Shown here: positions 25,528-32,713 of the stretch, piece by piece
Numbering within the stretch: position 1 is the first letter of the stretch
How the letters are laid out: the number at the start of each line of letters is the position of its first letter
From: Lactobacillus xylocopicola
GTDB taxonomy: Bacteria; Bacillota; Bacilli; Lactobacillales; Lactobacillaceae
Direction of reading: 5' to 3'
DNA: 64,000 nucleotides
Assembly: GCF_033096005.1 (NCBI RefSeq)
Contig: NZ_AP026803.1
Span: forward strand, 124,001-188,000
Notes under the pieces: generated by a model
Database searches by the model: none
What the model was told of the DNA's origin: nothing
What the model saw: the letters and a program-made list of their open reading frames with translations, nothing else
Translations under genes and position numbers: made by a program

Positions 25528-26343
25528 TTAGTCTGGGCGCTCTGTGCCAAACCACTTATGTTTAATTTTGGCTAGTTTACCGGACCTTTTTAAGGTTTTA
25601 AGGCCAGCGTTAAGCTTGCGCGATAATTCGCGGTCGGACTTTCTGATCCCAACGACAAAACTTTCATGCTTAAAGTTACCAGCTACCAGTTTGTACCTGG
25701 CAGGATTGCGGTCATGGGACAAATAATAGTCGGCGTACGTCCGATCGATTAGTAAACCGTCAATTCTACCCGCGTTCAAGTCCATAAAGGCTTCGTTAAA
25801 GCTATCATATAGAACAGGGGTCCGGTTTTGGATGAAGTCTTTCAAGAGCTGGGGTTGTTGTTCGAAGCGATCATAACCGGAAGACCCGTTTTGTACGCCC
25901 AGTCTCTTCCCCTTCATGTCGTTAAACCGGCGAATACCCCTTTTTTTGAGGGCGACGATAACTTGGTCATTTTTCATGTAGCTGTTGCTAAAGTTGACTT
26001 TTTTAGCTCTTTCAGCCGTCTTGGAATAACCGTTCCAAATCAGGTCAATGGTCTGATTTTGCAACTCGTTTTCCTTCATGGACCAGTCAATCGGTTGAAA
26101 GTCGACCTTAACCCCGTATAAGTTAAAGACAGCCCTGGCCAGGTCAACATCAAAGCCCACAATCTGCCCAGCCTTATTCTGGAAACCTAGTGGTACAAAT
26201 GTATCATCAAGGCCGACAATGACGCGCTTGGTGGCCTTAATGCGCGGCCACTGGTCAGTGTTGGTTTTAGCCCGGCCACAAGCAGTTAGCAGGGGGAAAA
26301 GCAAAAATAGCAGTAGCGGTAGCCAAATTTTTTTCTTCTTCAT
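25528..26343 (-). CDS. Amino-acid ABC transporter substrate-binding lipoprotein (probable histidine uptake)
   Basis: 271 residues. Signal peptide with lipobox LLTAC (Cys about 22), then a family 3 solute-binding domain: VIVGLDDTFVPLGFQNKAGQIVGFDVDLA near 41-69 and DLIWNGYSKTAERAKKVNFS near 108-127. It would be lipid-anchored outside the cell and deliver an amino acid to the permease. It is the last gene of a permease-ATPase-binding protein operon on this strand. Specificity is inferred from the T-box specifier upstream, CAC (His), not from the protein. Confidence 0.9.
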   Translation of the reverse strand: MKKKKIWLPLLLFLLFPLLTACGRAKTNTDQWPRIKATKRVIVGLDDTFVPLGFQNKAGQIVGFDVDLARAVFNLYGVKVDFQPIDWSMKENELQNQTIDLIWNGYSKTAERAKKVNFSNSYMKNDQVIVALKKRGIRRFNDMKGKRLGVQNGSSGYDRFEQQPQLLKDFIQNRTPVLYDSFNEAFMDLNAGRIDGLLIDRTYADYYLSHDRNPARYKLVAGNFKHESFVVGIRKSDRELSRKLNAGLKTLKRSGKLAKIKHKWFGTERPD

Positions 26344-26354
26344 GGTGACCTCCC

Positions 26355-26987
26355 TTAAATTGCTTCCACTTTCAACATCTCATCGGCGATGTGCTTGGCA
26401 AAGTCAAAATCATGGGTCACCACGATTTGTGTAATGCCTTGTTCTTTCAGGGTCAAGATTACCTTTTCCACTTGTTCACGCAGCTCGGGGTCAAGGGCAC
26501 TGGTCGGCTCATCATAACCGATTACCTTAGGCTTCATGGCTAGGGCCCTAGCCAAGGCAACCCGCTGCTTCTGTCCGCCCGACAGCTGGTAAGGAAACAG
26601 TTCTTCCTTGCCAGCTAGCCCCAAATCCGTCAGCAAATTTTGGGCTTGAACAATACTGGCTTTTTTAGACTGCTGTAAAACCAGACGCGGGGCCAGAGTG
26701 ATGTTTTCGATAACGGATAGGTGGGGGAATAACTGAAAGTCTTGAAAGACAATGCCCACCACTTGATCGGCATTGGCCATTTGCGCGGGGTCGAAGGGCA
26801 CACCGTCCATCGTTAATTCGCCGGCATCAATCGTTTCCAGTCCGGCCAGGCAGCGCAGCAAAGTTGTTTTTCCGGCACCGGAAGGACCAACAATGGCAAG
26901 GATTTCGCCATCCGTAATTTCTAGGTTTAAATTGGCAATAATTTTGCGACCATTAAAGCTTTTAACTAAGTTTTTGATTTTAAGCAT
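26355..26987 (-). CDS. Amino-acid ABC transporter ATP-binding protein (probable histidine uptake)
   Basis: 210 residues from the ATG at 26987, preceded by GGAGGA; the frame is open upstream into the permease gene but without a good start. Walker A GPSGAGKTT, Q-loop FQDFQLFPHLSV, signature LSGGQKQRVALARAL, Walker B VIGYDEPTSALD and the switch His in VVTHDF are complete. It powers import by the polar amino-acid transporter. At 210 residues it is some 30 shorter than many GlnQ-type ATPases, and ends at ...DEMLKVEAI without the usual C-terminal extension. Confidence 0.93.
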   Translation of the reverse strand: MLKIKNLVKSFNGRKIIANLNLEITDGEILAIVGPSGAGKTTLLRCLAGLETIDAGELTMDGVPFDPAQMANADQVVGIVFQDFQLFPHLSVIENITLAPRLVLQQSKKASIVQAQNLLTDLGLAGKEELFPYQLSGGQKQRVALARALAMKPKVIGYDEPTSALDPELREQVEKVILTLKEQGITQIVVTHDFDFAKHIADEMLKVEAI

Positions 26988-26998
26988 GGATCGTCCTC

Positions 26999-27640
26999 CT
27001 ACTTGTAATACTGATAGTGCTTTTCTAGTTTTCTTGCTAGAAAGGTCAAACAAGCGGTTAATAGCAAGTAGATGAAACCGACTAAAAAGAGGGGGATTAG
27101 GGTAACATCGCGGCTCATGGCAATTTGGCCGGCCCGCAATAAGTCGCCCAAGCCTAAAACGTAAATTAGCGAGGTATCCTTGACGAGGTTAATAACCTCA
27201 TTGCCGATTGAGGGCAGCACGATCTTGATTACTTGGGGCAGAATAATTTTCGTAATGGTCTGCTTTTTGGTCAAGCGGAGTACTTTGGCCGCTTCATACT
27301 GACCCTCTGGAATAGACTGGATGCCCCCACGGAAAATTTCGGCAAAGTAGGCCGCATAGTTGAGAAAAAAGGCAAATAGGGCTGCATCATACCGTTCAAA
27401 GACAATGCCCATTAACGGTAGACCATAAAAGACAAAAATCAATTGGAGCAATAAAGGGGTCCCGCGCATTAACCAAATATAAAAATTGATTAGCCAGCGC
27501 AGAGGCTTAACCCTTGTCAGTAGGGCAAAAGAAAGCAATATCCCGAGCGGAACGGAGCTTAAAAAGGTAAAGCAAAATACTTTCAGGGTCATTCCAACAC
27601 CATTAAACAAGGCTGGAAAAATTTCTAGAGCATAGTTCAT
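26999..27640 (-). CDS. Amino-acid ABC transporter permease (probable histidine uptake)
   Basis: 213 residues with five helices. The PAAT-family N-terminus (LFNGVGMTLKVFCFTFLSSVPLGILLS), LMRGTPLLLQLIFVFYGLP and the EAA loop YEAAKVLRLTKKQTITKIILPQ are all clear. ATG at 27640 follows AAGGAG. First gene of the operon, behind a T-box leader. With the ATPase and lipoprotein it makes a complete importer, of the type called HisXYZ in Lactobacillales if the specifier reading is right. Confidence 0.93.
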   Translation of the reverse strand: MNYALEIFPALFNGVGMTLKVFCFTFLSSVPLGILLSFALLTRVKPLRWLINFYIWLMRGTPLLLQLIFVFYGLPLMGIVFERYDAALFAFFLNYAAYFAEIFRGGIQSIPEGQYEAAKVLRLTKKQTITKIILPQVIKIVLPSIGNEVINLVKDTSLIYVLGLGDLLRAGQIAMSRDVTLIPLFLVGFIYLLLTACLTFLARKLEKHYQYYK

Positions 27641-27658
27641 TTAATTTCTCCTTAAAAC

Positions 27659-27915
27659 AAAAAAGTCCTTTAGCTCTAAGAGCTAAAGGACGAATAACCG
27701 TGGTTCCACCTTTGTTCGCTATTGCCTCGCGACAATAACCTCAAGAAGTCTAGCAACTTCTACAGCGCTAACGGGCCAGCCCGTCCCCTCTTACTAACTT
27801 TCAAAGGAGATACTTCCAGATGTGATTCACTTTATTCTTCTGCCTTTTTCCATCAACCAAAGGTTCTCTGTTCTAGAATAAAATAAAGCTACTCTTCTGT
27901 TCAAAGTAGTTAATT
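27659..27915 (-). promoter_or_regulatory. T-box leader (probable His specifier) of the amino-acid ABC transporter
   Basis: Minus strand AGGTGGAACCACGG (27711-27698) is the T-box core, followed by a terminator stem GTCCTTTAGCTC / GAGCTAAAGGAC and a T run. In stem I, AGTAG precedes CTTTATT, which pairs with AATAAAG; the following specifier-loop strand reads TGAATCACA, placing CAC (His) at 27824-27822 at the same offset that gives AAC in the asnA leader. The 5' end is estimated. Confidence 0.9.
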
Positions 27916-28031
27916 TTTATCTATGTTACCTGATTATCCGATATTTTAAAAGACCTGTTTTTTTCAGGGAGATTAATTACCAAAAAATCAACTTTTTTCA
28001 GCTCATGTCTTGCAATTATTTTATAAAGGTA

Positions 28032-28037
28032 TATAAT
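28032..28037 (+). promoter_or_regulatory. -10 box for the small membrane protein gene
   Basis: TATAAT, 27 bases before the ATG at 28065. This position excludes the earlier in-frame ATG at 28005. Confidence 0.55.
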
Positions 28038-28064
28038 ACGCATATTTACATCGAAAGAAGGGAC

Positions 28065-28328
28065 ATGGTTTTGAAGTTGACCAAGATAAAAATTTTAACA
28101 GCGGTAAACGGTTTATTAACTTTGAGTAGTCTAATCATGTTATTCTTTGGATTATGCAATCAAGTTAATGAGCCCCATCGTCTGCTTAATGAAAGCCAGA
28201 CGTTTACATTGAACGGCAACAGCATGATGATTATGGGTGCGGTGGTTGCATTTACCGTATTTGGCTTAGCCTTTTTTGCTACTTGGCTGCGATGTGGACG
28301 CGTGAAGGCCCACTTGTCTCACCACTAG
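28065..28328 (+). CDS. Small hypothetical membrane protein
   Basis: 87 residues from the ATG at 28065 (after AAGAAGGG). Two hydrophobic helices are visible: LLTLSSLIMLFFGLC (about 16-30) and MMIMGAVVAFTVFGLAFFATWL (about 52-73), with a basic C-terminus. Alone between the ABC transporter T-box and a terminator. I do not recognise it. Confidence 0.6.
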   Translation: MVLKLTKIKILTAVNGLLTLSSLIMLFFGLCNQVNEPHRLLNESQTFTLNGNSMMIMGAVVAFTVFGLAFFATWLRCGRVKAHLSHH

Positions 28329-28337
28329 TATTAAGTT

Positions 28338-28374
28338 AAGAAACTGTGCTTTAGGATAAAGCACAGTTTTTTGG
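28338..28374 (+). terminator. Terminator of the small membrane protein gene
   Basis: Perfect stem AAACTGTGCTTTA / TAAAGCACAGTTT with loop GGA and T run. Confidence 0.88.
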
Positions 28375-28413
28375 TGGACAAAGTAGAGTCTGGGGTAAAA
28401 ATCAAAGCTAATC

Positions 28414-28462
28414 AAAAAGACTGATAAATCACGGTAATAAACGGTGATTTATTAGTCTTTTT
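28414..28462. terminator. Bidirectional terminator-like hairpin
   Basis: Long stem AAAAAGACTGATAAATCAC / GTGATTTATTAGTCTTTTT with one mismatch. On the minus strand it lies 66 bases after the stop of the second DUF2798-like gene. Confidence 0.8.
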
Positions 28463-28528
28463 AAATTATGGAATTTTTTAGTTTAAGTTAAGGAGCATTT
28501 TTTCCAGATTTTGCATGATCGTATTCAG

Positions 28529-29014
28529 TTAACGCTCAAGTGCTGGTGTCGGTACGAATTTTTGGGCAATCGTCTTACCCAGCCAAACACCAATAAATGA
28601 AGCAAAATAAGAAACGATGAAACAGGGCAACCAGGCCTTGGCGCAACTTTGCAGATAGACCGTCATTCTAGCGGCTTTCGGAATAGCATCATGGTAAAAA
28701 ATGCTGGTGCCGGTACAAATCAAGGTATTGCAGCTGTTTAAAACGATAGAAGGGATGAGTGCTTGAAGCAACTTAAAAAGTGGGCTGTCCGTTTGGACGG
28801 GGAACAAGTTAGCAAACCAATCGCCCCAAGCGTTATAGGGCACGAATAAACTGACCACAAAAACAATTAAGTTTATTTCAGCTGTAAGTTCAAATAAGTT
28901 GACCCAGTTAAAGGGGAGGGCATTTAAAACAATGATAAACATGGCCATCACGAGTCCCATGAAGAGGGCTAAGACAGAGGTTAGAACGGTCCCAAAGTGA
29001 CTTTTATAAAACAT
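28529..29014 (-). CDS. DUF2798-like membrane protein, paired with flavoprotein 2
   Basis: 161 residues from the ATG at 29014, preceded by TAGGAG; the frame is open into the flavoprotein gene but that part is not homologous. Four helices in two halves. It parallels the protein at 14441-14929 along its length: MFYKSHFGTVLTSVLALFMG, FVVSLFVPYNAWGDW, LNSCNTLICTGTSIFYHDAIP, SYFASFIGVWLGK. Separated by 10 bp from the flavoprotein gene upstream. Function unknown. Confidence 0.8.
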   Translation of the reverse strand: MFYKSHFGTVLTSVLALFMGLVMAMFIIVLNALPFNWVNLFELTAEINLIVFVVSLFVPYNAWGDWFANLFPVQTDSPLFKLLQALIPSIVLNSCNTLICTGTSIFYHDAIPKAARMTVYLQSCAKAWLPCFIVSYFASFIGVWLGKTIAQKFVPTPALER

Positions 29015-29024
29015 CAGTTGGCTC

Positions 29025-30563
29025 CTAATTATTGAGGTATTGAACAGCATGTTCTGCTGCCATCCGCCCTGAATTCCAGGCAAAAGCACAGGTTACGCCC
29101 TCAACGTCCGAGTATGAATTATCATACATCCCAGTAGCATTGGCGCCAACAACATAGACACCTGGAATAACTTGCTCATTTTCACCAATTGCCCGACAAT
29201 TTTCATCAATTTCGATGCCACCAATTGTTCCTAGAACAGCTGAGCGGACTTTAATGGCATAAAATGGTCCGTGGTCAACCCCAAATTGCAAGAGGACCTT
29301 GTCCTTGTTGAATTCTGGGTCATACTGATTGGCGATTGCTTCGTTGTAACGTGCTACCGTACTTTCCAAGTTACTTACGGGTACGCCCATTTGTTGGGCT
29401 AATTCCGTTAAGTCATTGGCTTTCAGTACATAGCCATCGGTCGTTGCCTGCTGCCAGTCACGGTCTAGAGTTGATAGCGGACCAGTAGTGGCATCACAAC
29501 TCCATTGCCGCATTAGCTGGGTCGGTTCGTTAACGTCTTCAGGTTTTAAGCTATCGATGAAGTTCTTGGCAGCGCCATAGCGCGTGTATGAATTCAACAT
29601 CGGAACTTTTTCTTGGCTAAATTTATCAAGAGTTGCCTGGTCCAAAATTTCAAAATACTTACCGTTTTGTTTGGCCGTCACATTTCCCCACAGCACACTG
29701 TCGTAGACGACCCGTTCGTCGGTAAATCGCTCACCGCGGCGGTTAACCCAGAGCAATGGCAAAGAATATAGTTGATTAATCGAATAATTTCCCTCTTCGC
29801 CGCCGGTAGCCTCAAAAGTAGGGTAAACACAGGCATTGTGGTTTTGGAAGTTATAAAAGCCGCGCATCTGGCCCCCAACCGCATGAACCATTTGAATACC
29901 ATCACCGGTAGCCTTAGTTTCTCCGGCAACATACCAGTCACTAATATCCTGGTCGACGTATTTTTTGACCATTTCTGTGTTACCAATGAAGCCGCCATCA
30001 GCGACGATTACTACCGGTGTATTAGCTAGCAGGCTTTGACCATGATGCTCATATTTAACCCCAGTTAGTTTTCCCGCAGTCATAACTAATTCTTGACCAC
30101 TTGCCTTAGTTAAGACGTCACCGCCATGCGCTTGAAAATAGCTGACCAAGTTGTCAAAAGAGTTAAGCTTATCAATAAACATATGGTAAGTTCCAGGCTT
30201 GCCCCAATGGTAGTCCTGCACATCTCCGACTAATAAAGTCTTCAAACCATGATCTTGGAGCCAGTCGATCGTGTCCGCTGACTTGTCAATAAACTTACGG
30301 ACTAGCAGGCCATTATTACGCCAATGAGCCCAGCTCATGAGGTGATGGAACATGTCATCACGCGTGGTATAATCGCCAGCATTAATCTGTTGTTGCGACT
30401 CAATAGCAAAAATACCTTCAGCTGCCCACTTAGAAGCGCCACCCCAGTCTTGTCCTTTTTCTAACGCTAAGACGGACTTTCCTTGCTCAACTAACTCTAC
30501 ACCGGCAGCTAGTCCGGCGCCACCTAACCCAATAATTACTGCATCATAATTTTGCTTAGCCAT
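29025..30563 (-). CDS. FAD-binding flavoprotein (fumarate reductase/3-ketosteroid dehydrogenase fold), no FMN domain
   Basis: 512 residues, cytoplasmic. FAD motif AVIIGLGGAGLAAG (8-21) and the C-terminal FAD segment GVYVVGANATGMYDN. No FMN_bind domain and no flavinylation motif. Positions that match the fumarate reductase active site have changed: HHTMGG is VLGTIGG, and the GNRLGGNSL Arg region is DNSYSDVEGVTC, so it is unlikely to reduce fumarate. ATG at 30563 follows GGAGG. Divergent from a LysR gene with a cre-like site in between, and followed by the DUF2798-like gene. Confidence 0.88.
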   Translation of the reverse strand: MAKQNYDAVIIGLGGAGLAAGVELVEQGKSVLALEKGQDWGGASKWAAEGIFAIESQQQINAGDYTTRDDMFHHLMSWAHWRNNGLLVRKFIDKSADTIDWLQDHGLKTLLVGDVQDYHWGKPGTYHMFIDKLNSFDNLVSYFQAHGGDVLTKASGQELVMTAGKLTGVKYEHHGQSLLANTPVVIVADGGFIGNTEMVKKYVDQDISDWYVAGETKATGDGIQMVHAVGGQMRGFYNFQNHNACVYPTFEATGGEEGNYSINQLYSLPLLWVNRRGERFTDERVVYDSVLWGNVTAKQNGKYFEILDQATLDKFSQEKVPMLNSYTRYGAAKNFIDSLKPEDVNEPTQLMRQWSCDATTGPLSTLDRDWQQATTDGYVLKANDLTELAQQMGVPVSNLESTVARYNEAIANQYDPEFNKDKVLLQFGVDHGPFYAIKVRSAVLGTIGGIEIDENCRAIGENEQVIPGVYVVGANATGMYDNSYSDVEGVTCAFAWNSGRMAAEHAVQYLNN

Positions 30564-30608
30564 CTTTCAATTCCTCCATAGCTAAATTAATTAAATTTAT
30601 CACAAGCT

Positions 30609-30626
30609 TATAATATAGCGTTTACA
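30609..30626. promoter_or_regulatory. Promoter and cre-like site between flavoprotein 2 and LysR
   Basis: TATAAT (30609-30614) fits a -10 box for the plus-strand LysR gene. Overlapping it, the minus strand of 30626-30613 reads TGTAAACGCTATAT, which matches the cre consensus TGWAARCGYTWNCW at 13 of 14 positions. A CcpA complex here would affect both divergent genes. Confidence 0.6.
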
Positions 30627-30680
30627 AACTTCATAATAGGCATTATTCTTTTGGATAGAGGAAAAAAGATTTCGGGTGGT

Positions 30681-31571
30681 ATGATGGATTCAAACCAATT
30701 ACAAAACTTTATTGCGGTAGTTGATGCTGGCAGTTTTCAAAAGGCAGCGAAGTTGAAATTTTTAACGCAACGAGCCATCTCAATTAGCATGGCTCAACTG
30801 GAAGCTGAATTAGGTTTTAAGTTGTTTTTGCGCGGAAAAAACAAAATCGTGGTGACACAGGCGGGACAACAATTCTATGCCCATGTGCGTGACATGATGC
30901 AAAACTTAGGCTCAACGATTGAAATTTTAAAAACAAACCAGCAGGCGGAGTATCAGGAGCTAAATATCGGCTATTTTTCTCCTTTTGATGGGCTCTTGTT
31001 AGCTCAGCATCTCAACGCAACGCAACTAAAAGGAAAGGTAAAAATCAATGTTAGTGAAGAAAGTGTCGAAAATCTGATTTCAGATGTGGTGCTGGGTGTT
31101 TTGGATGGAGCTTACGTGATGGATTACCATAGCCAGAATTCTTACTTAAAACACCCGCTGCAAACGACGACGATTTTTAACAATCAAATTATGATTGGGA
31201 TTAGTCGGCAAAATCCCTTGAGCCAGATGCCATTTTTAGATGTCGAAATTTTAAGCCAGTACCCGCTACTTTATTATGCACCTGAAGATTCGAATTATAT
31301 TAAGAATGGTTTTGTCAGCCATCTCCATCTTGAACTTAAGCAACTGGATATTAGGCGCGCGCCCAGTATTGAGCATATGCAGCTTCTTGTAGCTGCCAAC
31401 CAAGCAATTGCCCATTATGCGGGTGGGCTAATTGATTTGCCCTTAAACCAGCGGGTCGCTTATCTTCCGTTGGACGGTGTGGATACCAGTTACTCAATCC
31501 AGTTTATCTACCAAAAGCAAGGGCCCAAAGCCGACTTAATTAAGAAGTATCTGTCGGTTATTCAGCAGTAA
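30681..31571 (+). CDS. LysR family transcriptional regulator, divergent from flavoprotein 2
   Basis: 296 residues counting from the ATGATG at 30681 (the second ATG, giving MDSNQLQNF, may be the true start since GGGTGG is very close). LysR winged helix FIAVVDAGSFQKAAKLKFLTQRAISISMAQLEAELGFKLF, then an effector domain. Divergent placement next to flavoprotein 2 makes it the likely activator of that pair. It is only distantly similar to the LysR at 13384. Confidence 0.9.
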   Translation: MMDSNQLQNFIAVVDAGSFQKAAKLKFLTQRAISISMAQLEAELGFKLFLRGKNKIVVTQAGQQFYAHVRDMMQNLGSTIEILKTNQQAEYQELNIGYFSPFDGLLLAQHLNATQLKGKVKINVSEESVENLISDVVLGVLDGAYVMDYHSQNSYLKHPLQTTTIFNNQIMIGISRQNPLSQMPFLDVEILSQYPLLYYAPEDSNYIKNGFVSHLHLELKQLDIRRAPSIEHMQLLVAANQAIAHYAGGLIDLPLNQRVAYLPLDGVDTSYSIQFIYQKQGPKADLIKKYLSVIQQ

Positions 31572-31594
31572 AAATCAGATATCATGAGGTAACG

Positions 31595-32131
31595 ATGATG
31601 AATAAACTTAAAAGCACGATGTACGACCCATTTTTGCCCACCTTGTTAATCTCGATGCATGGCGAATATGTTCAGCAAATCCTGCAAGGGCAGAAGATTA
31701 TTGAATACCGCAAGCGTTTTTTTAAAGACAGTTTCCAGGCCTTTGTCTATACTACCGGGAGCAGGGGCGGAATTCAGCTTTTCCTGAAATGCAGTCCCGC
31801 GATTAGCAGTGATGCTGCTACTCTGGCCAAGATCGGGCAAGTCATCCAGGGCGATGAATATACGGAAATCTATGATTACTTCAAGGAAAAAGATGAGGGT
31901 TGCATTATTCCGATTGTCGAAACTTGTGAAATCGCCAAAGTTTCACTGGCCCAGTTACGTAGTCTTGAGCCCGCGATTACGATGCCACAAAATTATCTTT
32001 TTTTGGAGCGGCCAGAAAAGAAAAAAATTTTTGACTTTTTAATTAATCAAAGTTGTCAAAATAAGCAAGTCCACGATTGGGCTGAGCGCTTTAAGCAAAT
32101 TCAGCAGGTGGTTCAGCCAAGAAGCAGATAA
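31595..32131 (+). CDS. ASCH/PUA-like domain protein
   Basis: 178 residues. The N-terminal LISMHGEYVQQILQGQKIIEYRKRFF (about 18-43) with VYTTGSRGGIQLFLKC (about 51-66) matches the ASCH/PUA-like fold, small beta-barrel domains thought to bind RNA or modified bases. The C-terminal part after about 130 is helical and basic. ATG at 31595 follows GAGG at 10-base spacing, 24 bp after the LysR stop, so it may be cotranscribed with it. Function unknown. Confidence 0.7.
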   Translation: MMNKLKSTMYDPFLPTLLISMHGEYVQQILQGQKIIEYRKRFFKDSFQAFVYTTGSRGGIQLFLKCSPAISSDAATLAKIGQVIQGDEYTEIYDYFKEKDEGCIIPIVETCEIAKVSLAQLRSLEPAITMPQNYLFLERPEKKKIFDFLINQSCQNKQVHDWAERFKQIQQVVQPRSR

Positions 32132-32166
32132 AAACACAGCTTAGTAAGTAACTAAGCTGTGTTTTA
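32130..32166. terminator. Bidirectional terminator after the ASCH-like gene
   Basis: Perfect stem AAAACACAGCTTAGT / ACTAAGCTGTGTTTT with a 5-base loop; A and T tracts on both sides serve the convergent Apf-like gene too. Confidence 0.85.
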
Positions 32167-32189
32167 TGAGCACAAAATTATTGGAGTTT

Positions 32190-32555
32190 TTAGTACCAGC
32201 GGTTGACCAGCCAAAACTTCTTGGCATTAACCCATGAACCATATCGGCTGTATACGTAGTTGTCAGCCGTTTGTTCTTGATTTTTCGGAGATAAATCACC
32301 ACGGAGGTAAGCAACATTTAATTGGTATTTGCCGTAACAAACACCGTTTTTAGCATTATATTTGCCGCCTGATTCGTGTTGAGCGATCCATCTTTTGGCA
32401 GCTTGTTCTTTCTTTGATAACTTTCTTGCGGCTTGAACGGTTTGAACGCTTGCATCACTATTACTAGTTTCGATAACTGCAACCAAGCTAAACGTAAGCG
32501 CCAGCGCTGCGATTAACTTTAAAATCAAACTTTTACTTTTCTTCAATTTGTTCAT
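32190..32555 (-). CDS. Secreted Apf-like lysozyme-fold protein
   Basis: 121 residues with a signal peptide (about 1-33; LILKLIAALALTFSLVAVIE). The C-terminal 75 residues match the lysozyme-like domain of aggregation-promoting factor: AAKRWIAQHE61SGGKYNAKNGVCYGKYQLN, NYVYSRYGSWVNAKKFWLVNRWY. Glu61 is the expected catalytic residue. Unlike full Apf proteins it has no long Gln/Ala-rich or LysM linker, so it is a minimal form. Probably a cell-wall muramidase or surface protein. Confidence 0.88.
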   Translation of the reverse strand: MNKLKKSKSLILKLIAALALTFSLVAVIETSNSDASVQTVQAARKLSKKEQAAKRWIAQHESGGKYNAKNGVCYGKYQLNVAYLRGDLSPKNQEQTADNYVYSRYGSWVNAKKFWLVNRWY

Positions 32556-32713
32556 TCCTCATAATTAATTCAAATCTTATTATCGTCCATGATACACAGC
32601 CAATGTTTCATTGCTGTTACAGAAAGAACACGCATCGCTTACAATCAGCTTTTAATGTTATCTTGGGGTAACTTTGGTAGAATTAAGACAATAAACTATT
32701 TAGGAGGCAGAAT

